Part shown: positions 8,945-17,222 of the stretch, in pieces
Numbering within the stretch: position 1 is the stretch's first letter
Layout: the number at the start of each line of letters is the position of its first letter
Source of the DNA: CAZOWW01 sp964583765
GTDB taxonomy: Bacteria > Actinomycetota > Actinomycetes > Actinomycetales > Kineosporiaceae
NCBI GenBank assembly: GCA_964583765.1
Contig: CAZOWW010000099.1
Span: 1 to 22,527 of the forward strand
DNA: 22,527 bases
Reading direction: 5' to 3'
Position numbers and translations under genes: made by a program
The notes under the pieces: generated by a model
What the model was told of the DNA's origin: nothing
The model's database searches: none
Seen by the model: the letters and a program-made list of their open reading frames with translations, nothing else

Positions 8945-11563
8945 TCATGCGTCCCATCCCGGCGTCGCCGCCATCACCCGCGGCGGGGCGAGGTGCACGA
9001 AGTAGTGGCGTTCCAGAGCCACCGCGAGATCCTCCAGCCCGAGGACGACCGCGTCGAGCGCCCCCGCGCCGACGGCCCCCGGCGCTGGCACCAGATCCAC
9101 CTGGCGCGTCCGGTCCGCCAGCTCCCGGACCAGCGCGGTCAGCTCCTGTTGGGCGACCGACCGCCCGGGCAGGTGGGTGAGGTCCTCGCGCAACCGGTCC
9201 AGCTGGTACCCCACCGCGCGCGGGTTCTCCCGGTCGCGCACGAGCAGGTCCAGCACCGTGTCCGCCCGCGCCCGTCCCTGATGACGCCGCCGGTGCGTGA
9301 CGATGCTCTCCCCGACGATGAGCGTCGACTCCAGGGCCAGGCCACGTGCCTGGGCCGGCACCTGTGCACCCAGCACCTGCCGCAGCATCGCGAGCACCTG
9401 CCAGGCCCGCTCGATCCGCCGCCCCGCGTCGAAGAAGTACCAGCCGGGGTCCCGGATCATGCTCTCCGCACCCAGGCCGGCGAGCGCCAGGAACCCTTCC
9501 AGCACGCGCCCCAGCGTCGGCTGTAATCCGGGCACGGTGCCACCGCCCGGGACGTGCTCCTGTGCCCGGGCGGCCAGTTCCGCGAGCACCCGCTCCAACG
9601 AGCCGAGGACGATCCAGGTGTCCAGGGACAGCTGGTCCCGCACCGCGCGGGCCGACTCGACGGTGCGCCGGACGGCGTGGGCCAGGGTGCCGGGCCGGGC
9701 CGCGTCCACGACCAGATCGAGCAGCTCACCGTGCGGGGCGGCCAGCCGCTCGGCGGCCCCCTCCCCGACGAAGCCCGGGTAGGTCGTGGTCACCGCGGTG
9801 AGCGTCCGCAGCACCGTGTGCAGGACTGCCGCCTCCGGGGTACCCGGCCTGGCCGCGTGGTCCCCGGCGAGGTCGTCGGCCACCCGCAGCAGCCGCACGG
9901 TGTCCTCCGCACGCTCGGCGTAGCGCCCCAGCCAGAACAGGTCCTCCGCGCTGCGGGACGCCATGGCCGCCGCCGGGGCCACGGTCCGCAACGGCAGGAC
10001 CGCGCCGAGCCCCCGCGGCCCGGTCACCGCGGCCGCCGTTCCCGCGGACCGCAGCACCCAGACGTCCTTGGCCACCGCGCCCGCGGCACTGGAGACGTCC
10101 CGCCCGTGCACGCTGCCCGCGACCCGGGCCAGCCCGCCGGACATGAGCCGGTACCGCCCGCCCTGCGCCACCGCGAAGGTGCGCAACACCATCCGCCGGG
10201 GCTCCAGCCCCAGGGCGGTCACCACCGGCGCCGTGCTCGCGGAGAGCAGTTCCTGTCCGACCCAGCAGGCGGGCTCGGCCTCGATCCGTCGACGCAGCTC
10301 GGCACGGGCGACCGCCGAGAGCTCCCCGCCGAACCGGCTCGCCCGCCCCGCCGCCCGCCCTACGGGCTTGAGCACCAGTTCGTCGAGGTGCGCCAGCACG
10401 TGGGAACGTCCCGCGGGATCACCGCACCACCAGGTCGGCACCGACGGCAGCAGCAGGTCCTGGTCGAGCAGGTCGGCGCAGGCCACCGGCAGGAACGGCA
10501 TGAGCGCCGGGTTCTCCAGCACCCCCGAGCCGAGGGTGTTGACCACCGTCACCCGCCCCAGGCGACAGGCCTCGAGCAGTCCGGGCACGCCGAGGCGGGA
10601 CTCCGGACGCAGTTCGAGGGGGTCGGTGAAGTCGGCGTCCACCCGGCGCAGGACGACGTCCACCGGCTCCGGGCGGCCCAGCGAGCGCAGGTACACCCGC
10701 CCGTCCCGGACGCTCAGGTCGGCGCCGGTGACCAGGGGGTATCCGAGCAGGCCGGCGAGAAAGGCCTGGTCGAAGGCGGTCTCACTGGCCGGTCCCGGCG
10801 TGAGCAGCACCACGCGGGGAACCTCCGCGCCGGCCGGGGCGACCTCCTGCAGGGCCTCCCGCATGGTGTGGAAGAACGCGCGCAGACGCTCCAGCTCGGT
10901 GTCCCGGTAGAGCCCGGGCAGCACCCGCGCGACCACGCGGCGGTTCTCCATCGCGTAGCCCGCCCCCGAGGGCGCCTGGGCGCGGTCGCCGAGCACCCGC
11001 CAGACGCCGTCGGCGTCCCGGGCCAGATCGGTGGCCAGCGAGAACAGCTGCCGAGGGCCGGGTACCCGCATGCCGTCGACCTGGCGCAGGAAACCGGGGT
11101 GGCCGAAGACCACCTCGGGGGGAAGGATCCCCTGCCGGATCAGGTGCCGCGCACCGTAGAGGTCCGCGAGGACGAGGTCGAGCAGCTCCGCCCGCTGCGT
11201 GAGCCCGGCCGAGAGCTGGGCCCACTGCGCGGCGTCCAGGACGACGGGCAACGGATCCAGGCGCCAGCCACGCCCCCCGGCGTACCCGGGTCCGAGGCCC
11301 GGCCGAGGTGCGCCGGAGACGCCCGCGCCCGCCAGCGGGTCGATCCCGTAGGTGACGCCGTCGTCCTCCACGGCTCGGGCCGCATCCGCACGCAGGGTCA
11401 GCAATCCGGACAGACCGAGCGCATCCACCGCGGCGGCCAGCGCGGAGCCGGCCTGCCTCACCTGTCCGGAAGGAGCCAGCAACTCGTCCGGACCGCTCAG
11501 GTGGCCCCGGTACCCGGCCACCAGCCGTGTTCCGGGCAGGCCACCGGACGGCGAGGGGTTCAC
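8945..11563 (-). CDS. Circularly permuted ATP-grasp / alpha-E domain fusion protein
   Basis: An 872-residue two-domain protein. Residues about 85-520 match the circularly permuted type 2 ATP-grasp family: FGHPGFLRQVDG, GDRAQAPSGAGYAMENRRV, RRVDADFTDPLELRPESRLG, NTLGSGVLENPALMPFLP and the nucleotide-binding LDELVLKPVGR. Residues about 535-860 are an alpha-E helical domain beginning SRSAEDLFWLGRYAERAEDT. In many bacteria these are separate genes; here they are one. Comparative genomics (amidoligase surveys by Iyer, Aravind and colleagues) predicts that such ATP-grasps make peptide bonds, in modules with alpha-E and transglutaminase partners. No product is established. The GTG at 11561-11563 is chosen because AGGTGG lies just upstream. 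Overlap with the next gene is absent (58 bases apart). It probably heads the long minus-strand transcript. Confidence 0.92.
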   Translation of the reverse strand: MNPSPSGGLPGTRLVAGYRGHLSGPDELLAPSGQVRQAGSALAAAVDALGLSGLLTLRADAARAVEDDGVTYGIDPLAGAGVSGAPRPGLGPGYAGGRGWRLDPLPVVLDAAQWAQLSAGLTQRAELLDLVLADLYGARHLIRQGILPPEVVFGHPGFLRQVDGMRVPGPRQLFSLATDLARDADGVWRVLGDRAQAPSGAGYAMENRRVVARVLPGLYRDTELERLRAFFHTMREALQEVAPAGAEVPRVVLLTPGPASETAFDQAFLAGLLGYPLVTGADLSVRDGRVYLRSLGRPEPVDVVLRRVDADFTDPLELRPESRLGVPGLLEACRLGRVTVVNTLGSGVLENPALMPFLPVACADLLDQDLLLPSVPTWWCGDPAGRSHVLAHLDELVLKPVGRAAGRASRFGGELSAVARAELRRRIEAEPACWVGQELLSASTAPVVTALGLEPRRMVLRTFAVAQGGRYRLMSGGLARVAGSVHGRDVSSAAGAVAKDVWVLRSAGTAAAVTGPRGLGAVLPLRTVAPAAAMASRSAEDLFWLGRYAERAEDTVRLLRVADDLAGDHAARPGTPEAAVLHTVLRTLTAVTTTYPGFVGEGAAERLAAPHGELLDLVVDAARPGTLAHAVRRTVESARAVRDQLSLDTWIVLGSLERVLAELAARAQEHVPGGGTVPGLQPTLGRVLEGFLALAGLGAESMIRDPGWYFFDAGRRIERAWQVLAMLRQVLGAQVPAQARGLALESTLIVGESIVTHRRRHQGRARADTVLDLLVRDRENPRAVGYQLDRLREDLTHLPGRSVAQQELTALVRELADRTRQVDLVPAPGAVGAGALDAVVLGLEDLAVALERHYFVHLAPPRVMAATPGWDA

Positions 11564-11813
11564 CCGGCCACCTGTCCTGGCACCGGGTGGTGGTCGGGAC
11601 CGGTCCCCCGCGCTGCTCTGCCCCGGTCTCCGGCACCCATGTGTCGACGATGCCCGGCGCTCGTTGCCCCTGTGTTACGGGCAGGAGACGAGACCCTCCG
11701 CGTCACGTGCCGGAGACGAGATCCTCGACCGCTCCACGGAACTCCTCGCCCGCGGGGGTGGCGCACCGCAAGGGGCCGTGCGGTGACTCACCACCGGCGC
11801 GGACCCACCGGGG

Positions 11814-12371
11814 TCAGGAAGCAGCCTCCGCCGCGTGCGCGTCCTTGCGCGCAAGAGCCGCGAGCGTGCGCAGCTGCTTGCGCATCATCACCGTGTCGCA
11901 CCAGCACATCAGCCACCGCCGGAGCCCGACCGCGGGCCCGCGCCCGTCCTCCGCCCGCACGACCGAGATCAGCCGGCAGCCTCCCGAATCCTGCGGGACC
12001 ACCCGGTAGGTGATGGTGCACGCCCCGAACAACGTCTCGTAGCGGCACGGGGTCGTGCGCATGGTGACTTCGACGTCGAGAACGAAGGACTCGAGGGTGA
12101 AGATCGTCATGATCTCCTGGCCCGCTGCCAGCTCCGCGCACCAGGGCAGCACCTCGCGCGGGCTGCGCCGGCCCCGGTTGTCGATCCAGTCGTAGCTGTA
12201 CGGCGCGGCCCGCAACTGGCAGACGCGCTGGAACACGGCGGCGGCCGGGGCCTGCACGCTCACCGCGTGCAGCCAGCGCGACGGCGCCTCCGGCATCACC
12301 TCGTCGCTGCGATAGGTCTGTGCTTCCTCGCCGGGGGTCACGCCCCACCGGTGGATCACCTTGGGTTCCAT
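11814..12371 (-). CDS. SRPBCC-fold (START/Bet v1-like) protein
   Basis: A 185-residue protein resembling polyketide cyclase/dehydrase-type SRPBCC proteins, which bind hydrophobic ligands in a helix-grip cavity. Visible features: PSRWLHAVSVQAPAAAVFQRVCQL, a beta strand and helix typical of the fold's start; YSYDWIDNRG; GQEIMTIFTLESFVLDVEVT; and a long C-terminal helix (WLMCWCDTVMMRKQLRTLAALAR). The ATG at 12369-12371 begins MEPKVIHRWGVTPGEEAQTY, a natural domain start; the frame continues upstream to 12446 without further homology. No good Shine-Dalgarno site is seen. The ligand and role cannot be inferred from neighbours. It is separated by 250 bases from the ATP-grasp fusion gene downstream. 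Confidence 0.8.
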   Translation of the reverse strand: MEPKVIHRWGVTPGEEAQTYRSDEVMPEAPSRWLHAVSVQAPAAAVFQRVCQLRAAPYSYDWIDNRGRRSPREVLPWCAELAAGQEIMTIFTLESFVLDVEVTMRTTPCRYETLFGACTITYRVVPQDSGGCRLISVVRAEDGRGPAVGLRRWLMCWCDTVMMRKQLRTLAALARKDAHAAEAAS

Positions 12372-12500
12372 GGCGGGCACGCTAGACCTCAAGATCCGGT
12401 CCACCTCGGGACCCGTTCTGTGACCTCGATCGGCGCGATGATCCACGGGACGAGTGGTCCCGTGTCCACGACGAGCGGTGTCTCGACCGCGACGAGCGGT

Positions 12501-13586
12501 TCAGTTGTCGACGAGGCTGCGCAACCGGGCGGCGTCCTCGGTCAGCTGTGCCGCTGTCTCCACGGTGGAGGCGACAGCCGAGGAGGCACTCGCCGTGGCC
12601 GAGGTCACCGACTGCACACTCGAGGTCATCGCGGCCGCGACCGTGCTCTGCTCCTCCACCGCGCTGGCGATCGCGGTCTGCCGGGTCGCCACGTCGTGGA
12701 TCAGTTCGACGATGCGCGCGATCGACTCCGAGGCTTCGGCCGTGTCCGTGTTGATCGTCTCGACCAGGGTGCGGATCTGCTCCGTGGCGTCGGCCGTGCG
12801 CCGGGCGAGTTCCTTGACCTCCCCGGCCACGACCGCGAACCCGGATCCGATCTTCCCCGCTCGGGCGGACTCGATCGTGGCGTTGAGCGCCAGGAGGTTC
12901 GTCTGCTCGGCAATGCCACGAATGATCGTGGCCATGGTCGCGATCTCCGAGGTGGAGTGCTGCAGCTTCTCCATGCCCTCGGCCGCGGTCTTGGTCGTGG
13001 ACGCGGCGAGCTCGGAACTCTGCGCCGCGGCCGCCGCACCGCTCGCGATCTCCCGGATGCTCTCTGTGAGTTCGGCGGCCCCGGTGACCAGGAGCTCGGC
13101 CTCCTGGGACGCCGCCCGGGTGGCGTCGGAGAGCTGCTGCCCGTCCCGGGTGAGGCTGGCCCCCGAGGTGGTCAGCTGCTGCGCCAACCGGCGGGAGGTC
13201 TCTGCGTGCTCGGCCTCGACCGTGTTGTCGAAGATGCTCACCACATGGCCACCGGGGATGTCCGTCACGGCCACGGTCAGCCGGGCCGATCCGGAGCCCG
13301 CGCCGAACGTCACCGTCTCGCGCTCGGGGTATCGCCGGTGCGAGCCGCGCAAGCGGGTGGCCAGCTGGGTCTCCATCTCGCGCACGGCCTGGTGGCCGAA
13401 CTGGGCCGCCCCGTTCTGCAACTGCTGGGCCGCGGCGTCGTTGTGGTAGACCGACCGCCAGCCGTCGTCGTAGAGGAACACCGGCGCCGGCGCTCGGTCG
13501 AGGACCATTCTCAGGGCCGACACGGATCCGAGAAGGGCGTGATCGGGTAGTCCGCCCCGCTCACGCAGACGGTCACGCATGGACAT
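12501..13586 (-). CDS. Soluble PAS-domain methyl-accepting chemotaxis-type signalling protein
   Basis: A 361-residue protein with an N-terminal PAS-like sensor (about 22-122: LDRAPAPVFLYDDGWRSVYHN through VTDIPGGHVVSIFDNT) and a C-terminal MCP signalling coiled coil. The highly conserved hairpin tip is plain: EQTNLLALNATIESARAGKIGSGF (227-250, quoted for position) followed by AVVAGEVKELARRTADATEQI. No transmembrane segment, HAMP domain or signal peptide is present, so it senses inside the cell. The ATG at 13584-13586 has GGGAGA about 7 bases upstream, a convincing ribosome site; the open frame to 14261 is a shadow of the divergent gene. No che or flagellar gene lies in the window, so it may signal through a non-motility pathway or a distant che cluster. 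The sensed cue is unknown. Confidence 0.9.
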   Translation of the reverse strand: MSMRDRLRERGGLPDHALLGSVSALRMVLDRAPAPVFLYDDGWRSVYHNDAAAQQLQNGAAQFGHQAVREMETQLATRLRGSHRRYPERETVTFGAGSGSARLTVAVTDIPGGHVVSIFDNTVEAEHAETSRRLAQQLTTSGASLTRDGQQLSDATRAASQEAELLVTGAAELTESIREIASGAAAAAQSSELAASTTKTAAEGMEKLQHSTSEIATMATIIRGIAEQTNLLALNATIESARAGKIGSGFAVVAGEVKELARRTADATEQIRTLVETINTDTAEASESIARIVELIHDVATRQTAIASAVEEQSTVAAAMTSSVQSVTSATASASSAVASTVETAAQLTEDAARLRSLVDN

Positions 13587-13707
13587 GACTTCTCCCAACG
13601 TCCTCGACCTGGCCCTGCATGTATCGGTGGTGGTTCCTGCGGGCTGAACACCCCACGCGCACTTGCTGCCGGCTCGTCCCGCCGGGTCGGAGTGGGAGGA
13701 TCGGCGG
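13587..13707. promoter_or_regulatory. Divergent promoter region between PAS/MCP and PPA1309 genes
   Basis: This 121-bp region separates two divergent starts, so it must hold promoters for both. On the minus strand GATACAT (around 13618-13624) could be a -10 element for the PAS/MCP gene, but its -35 is poor. On the plus strand GGAGGA lies about 7 bases before the GTG at 13708 and is the ribosome site of the PPA1309 gene. Individual promoter elements are not certain. Confidence 0.4.
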
Positions 13708-14400
13708 GTGAGCGCGACCACGCCCGACCCGCACCGTCCCCACCCCCCGCAGAGCACGGATGCACCTCCCGCCGAGGGCACGGCACCCGGCAGCACGACG
13801 GCCGACGACACGGCGCCCGGCAGCACGACCGGGGCTGAGGCACCCTCCGCGCACCCGGCGCTGGACCGGCTGGTGCGCGAGGTCGAGCAGCACGTCGCCG
13901 CGGACGGGTGGGACCGGCCGCCCCGGTTGTTCGCCCTGGTCCGCACCGTGGATGCGATCGCCCGCGATCCCCGCCTGGTCGACCTGCTCCCGCCGGAACT
14001 CACCGAGGTGGCGCGGACGGATCCCGGGCACCTCACCGCGGTGGAGCAGGAGGACCTGCCCGAGGCCGACCGGCTCGAGGACCTGCTCGCCCAGGTGTTC
14101 TGGCCGCCCACCGTGGACGGCGTCGCGCTGAGCGTCGAACGCACCGTCCTGCCGCCCCGGGCGGAGGCCGAGGTACTCGCCCGGTCGGGTTCCGGTGCGG
14201 CCGACGAGGCCGAACTGGCCCGGGCGCTGCGGGACCACCCCGAGCGCCAGGACCTCCGCATGGTCGCTGCGGTCCTGCGGGGAGGCGGACACTCCTGTGC
14301 GGTGCGCTCCCGGGCCTACGACGGGGACGCACTCGTGGCGGTCGGCGCGGAACTCGTGCCCGGGCTGGTCGCGGCGTTGTCGGCGACCCTCGAGGGCTGA
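13708..14400 (+). CDS. PPA1309-family conserved actinobacterial protein
   Basis: A 230-residue protein resembling the PPA1309 family found across Actinomycetota, of unknown function. Recognisable features after a 50-residue Pro/Thr/Ser-rich tail are LDRLVREVEQHVAADGWDRPPRLFALVRT, PGHLTAVEQEDLP, LAQVFWPPTVDGVALSVERTVLPP (with the conserved WP and VERTVLPP), DHPERQDLRMVAAVLRGG and the end GAELVPGLVAALSATLEG (all quoted as landmarks). The GTG at 13708 is preceded by GGAGGA, which fixes the start. The N-terminal tail contains a duplicated decapeptide, xTAPGSTTxx. It is transcribed divergently from the PAS/MCP gene and convergently with otsAB, 40 bases away. Confidence 0.82.
   Translation: MSATTPDPHRPHPPQSTDAPPAEGTAPGSTTADDTAPGSTTGAEAPSAHPALDRLVREVEQHVAADGWDRPPRLFALVRTVDAIARDPRLVDLLPPELTEVARTDPGHLTAVEQEDLPEADRLEDLLAQVFWPPTVDGVALSVERTVLPPRAEAEVLARSGSGAADEAELARALRDHPERQDLRMVAAVLRGGGHSCAVRSRAYDGDALVAVGAELVPGLVAALSATLEG
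13780..13829. repeat. 30-bp-period duplication in the PPA1309 gene
   Basis: ACGGCACCCGGCAGCACGAC (13780-13799) recurs with one mismatch at 13810-13829. The 30-bp period keeps the frame and encodes two copies of TAPGSTT in the disordered N-terminal tail. Confidence 0.85.
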
Positions 14401-14440
14401 TCCGAGGACTCCCGGGGGTTGATCCGAGGGCCTGAGACGC

Positions 14441-17008
14441 TCAGACCGCGCTCAGCTCGGCCAGGTGGGCGAGGAGCCGGGCGACGTCCGTGGGACCCCG
14501 GAGCCGGTGCCGGGCCGCGGTCTGTCCCGGACCGACCTTCACGGTCACGTCGCCGGCCGAGTCGCGCAACGCCGCGAAGGCTCGTTCGTCGGTGAGATCG
14601 TCGCCGATGAAGAGCACCCCGCCGTCGCCCAGCCCCAGCCTGTCCCGCAGCACCTGCAGGGCCGCACCCTTGGAGCTCTCGCGCACGGACAGCTCCACCA
14701 CCTCGCTGCCGGGCAACACGTGCACCCCCGGCCAGGTCGCGGGGCCGTCGAGAACCTCGCGGGTGGCCCTGCGCGCGACGCTGCGGTCGGCGGTGCGGGT
14801 GTGCAGCACGACGGCGAGCGGCTTGAGCTCCACGCGGGTGCCAGGATGTGCCGCGGTGATCCGCCGGACCTCCGCCGCCAGTCGCTCCCACAGTGCGGCC
14901 TCGGCGGGGCTCAGCTGCGGAGGGGGCTCGGCGTCCTCCTGCTGCGCCCCGTGACTTCCCAGCAGACGGACACCGCGGGGAGGATCCGCCACGGTCCGCA
15001 GATCGGTCACCTCCCGGCCGGAGACGATCGCCACCTCCACTCCCGGGTTCGTGCTGAGCCGCTGCAACGCGGTGGTCGCCTCCGGCAGGGCGCGCGCTTG
15101 AGCCGGATCGGGCACCAGGGGGGCCAGGACCCCGTCGAAGTCCACGGCGACGAGGAAACGGTCCCGCTCGACCAGTTCGGCGAGAGCCACATCGAGCGCG
15201 GGGTCCCGCTCCACCGCCGAGCCCCCGGCGTCCCCCGACGCGTCGGCGGACTCCTCCGCAGCGCCCGCCGCCGAGGCACCCACGGCCTCCGGAACAGACC
15301 CGGGCCCCGGCAGGGCACCTGCGGCATCGGACCGAGACCCGAGCGGAGCCGTACCGTCGTCACCGGTCAGGAGCTCGCCCGTCACCGGCCGCCTCGTGCC
15401 CTCGGATCCCGGCCGCCTCGTGCCCTCGAAGGTCCCGGCGACCTGGTCGAGGGCCCGCAGGAAGGAGTCCGCCCAGTGCGCGACGTCGTGGCCGAACACC
15501 CGGCGGCGCAGGGCTCGCATCCGCCGCTGGGCCTCACGTCGGGAGACCGCCACGGCCTGCTCGATCGCGGACTTCAGTCCGTCGATGTCGTGGGGATTCA
15601 CGAGGAACGCCTGGTGCAGTTCGTTCACGGCTCCGGTGAACTCGCTGAGCACCAGAGCCCCGCGCTCGTCGAACCGGCTCGCCACGTACTCCTTGGCGAC
15701 GAGATTCATCCCGTCCCGCAGTGACGTGACCAGCAGCACGTCCGCGGCCAGGTAGAGCGCGGAGAGCTCGGCCCGTGAGTGGAACTGGTGGAGGTAGTGC
15801 ACCGCGGGGTGCCCGAGCTGTGCGTGCATGCCGTTGATCCGGCCGACGGTGCCCTCCACCTCATCGCGCATGTCCTGGTACTGGCGCACCCGTTCCCGAC
15901 TCGGGGTGGCGACCTGCACGAAGACCGCGGACGGCGTGGCGAGCCGTCCCTCGTCGAAGAGCTCCCCGACCGCCTGGAGCCGGTGGGCGATGCCCTTCGT
16001 GTAGTCGAGCCGGTCCACGCCCAGCAACAACACGTGGGGATCACCCAGCTCACGCCGGATCTCGGCGGCACGGGCCCGCGTGCCCGGATCCCGGGCCAGC
16101 TCGTCGAATGCCCGGGCGTCCACGGAGATCGGGAACGAGCCGACCTTCGCCTCGTGCTCGGCGGTGAGGCCGCCGTCCCTCGGTGCCCCGGATGTGGACG
16201 ACGCCGTCGCCGGCAGTGCCTCGGCCGTGGCCGGAGGCGCACCGGTGATCGCCGGCAGCGCCCCGGTGGAGGCCGTCGCCGCCCGGTGGCTGGTCGACAA
16301 CGCCTCGGCCGTGCCCGGAGGCGCACCGGGTGCGCCGGGAAGGACCGCCGGCACGCGCACCGTGGTCCCCCGGGTGACGAGGCCGAAGCGCCGACAGGCA
16401 CGGAGCAGATTGTTGGCGTCCCCCGGCCGCTGGAAGCCCAGCAGGTCCGCACCGAGGAGACCCAGCAGCACCTGCCGACGCCAGGGCAGCTGCGCGAAGA
16501 GCTCGAACGGGGGGAAGGGGATGTGGTTGAAGAAACCGATCCGCAGGTCCGGCCGCCGGGCCCGCAACATCCCGGGCACCAGTTGCAACTGGTAGTCCTG
16601 CACCCACACGGTCGCGCCGGGCGCGGCGAGTTCCACGGTACGTTCGGCGAAGCGCCGGTTCACCCGGACATAGGCGTCCCACCAGTGCCGGTGGAACACC
16701 GGGGGCACGATCACGTCGTGGTACAGCGGCCACAGGGTCGCGTTGCACATGCCTTCGTAGTGGTGCTCGACATCGTCCGCGTCCAGGTGCAGCGGGATCA
16801 GCCGGAGCCCGTCCCCGGGGATCTCCTCGGGCACTTCGCCGGCCGTGCCGGCCCAGCCGATCCAGGCGCCGTCCCGTGCCCGCATGACCGGTTCGAGCGC
16901 GCTGACGAGCCCACCCGGACTCGGCTGCCAGGTGAAGGACCCGTCCGGCTGTTCCTGGCGATCCACGGGCAGGCGGTTGGCGACGACCAGCAGATCATGG
17001 TCGGACAA
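14441..17008 (-). CDS. otsAB: Fused trehalose-6-phosphate synthase / phosphatase (OtsA-OtsB)
   Basis: One 855-residue protein makes trehalose from UDP-glucose and glucose-6-phosphate and then dephosphorylates it. OtsA (GT20, about 1-525): VVANRLPV, SPGGLVSAL, WVQDYQLQLVPGMLR, FFNHIPFPPFELF, GVDRLDYTKGI (330-340), QVATPSRERV, TSLRDGMNLVAKEYVA, SEFTGA. OtsB (HAD phosphatase, about 605-850): nucleophile motif DFDGVLAPL (623-631), SGREV, GSHGAQ, SSKGAAL and GDDLTDERAF. The start is a TTG at 17006-17008: a stop lies a short way upstream in frame, the protein begins exactly at the conserved DLLVVANRLPV, and AAGGGA lies about 8 bases before it. A ~60-residue Ala/Thr/Pro-rich insert (222-280) interrupts OtsA between VRVPAV and VGSFPISVDA, and a ~75-residue linker joins the domains. 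Confidence 0.94.
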   Translation of the reverse strand: MSDHDLLVVANRLPVDRQEQPDGSFTWQPSPGGLVSALEPVMRARDGAWIGWAGTAGEVPEEIPGDGLRLIPLHLDADDVEHHYEGMCNATLWPLYHDVIVPPVFHRHWWDAYVRVNRRFAERTVELAAPGATVWVQDYQLQLVPGMLRARRPDLRIGFFNHIPFPPFELFAQLPWRRQVLLGLLGADLLGFQRPGDANNLLRACRRFGLVTRGTTVRVPAVLPGAPGAPPGTAEALSTSHRAATASTGALPAITGAPPATAEALPATASSTSGAPRDGGLTAEHEAKVGSFPISVDARAFDELARDPGTRARAAEIRRELGDPHVLLLGVDRLDYTKGIAHRLQAVGELFDEGRLATPSAVFVQVATPSRERVRQYQDMRDEVEGTVGRINGMHAQLGHPAVHYLHQFHSRAELSALYLAADVLLVTSLRDGMNLVAKEYVASRFDERGALVLSEFTGAVNELHQAFLVNPHDIDGLKSAIEQAVAVSRREAQRRMRALRRRVFGHDVAHWADSFLRALDQVAGTFEGTRRPGSEGTRRPVTGELLTGDDGTAPLGSRSDAAGALPGPGSVPEAVGASAAGAAEESADASGDAGGSAVERDPALDVALAELVERDRFLVAVDFDGVLAPLVPDPAQARALPEATTALQRLSTNPGVEVAIVSGREVTDLRTVADPPRGVRLLGSHGAQQEDAEPPPQLSPAEAALWERLAAEVRRITAAHPGTRVELKPLAVVLHTRTADRSVARRATREVLDGPATWPGVHVLPGSEVVELSVRESSKGAALQVLRDRLGLGDGGVLFIGDDLTDERAFAALRDSAGDVTVKVGPGQTAARHRLRGPTDVARLLAHLAELSAV
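15385..15428. repeat. 24-bp-period repeat in the OtsA-OtsB linker
   Basis: CCGGCCGCCTCGTGCCCTCG occurs exactly at 15385-15404 and 15409-15428. On the minus strand this duplicates the octapeptide EGTRRPxx (about residues 528-543) in the inter-domain linker. Confidence 0.9.
16169..16345. repeat. Low-complexity insert in otsA domain with internal 25-bp repeat
   Basis: This segment encodes the Ala/Thr/Pro/Ser-rich insert at residues 222-280 of OtsAB. Within it a 25-bp sequence beginning CCTCGGCCGTG occurs at 16219-16243 and 16303-16327 with one mismatch, encoding GAPPxTAEAL twice. The insert is in frame and both flanks are conserved GT20 sequence. Confidence 0.8.
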
Positions 17009-17222
17009 TGTCCGGTCCCTTCCTCGGCGGCGGCGACCTCAGTACGCGGTTCGGTCCCCGGCTGACGCACCCACCCTGGCCCGGCCAGCGGTTTCCTGCA
17101 CCTGCACGGCCACCGATCTCTGCCGGGCGGCAACCACGGGACCCCGGAAGCAGGTACCCCGCCGAGAGCCGGACGCACCAAGGAATCCCGGCGCACCGGA
17201 GAAAATGGGGACACCTGGGAGA

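Noticed and set aside
13600..13640. FliA (sigma-28) promoter for the PAS/MCP gene
   Set aside because: CCGATA matches part of the -10 consensus, but no TAAAGTTT-like -35 lies at the right spacing.
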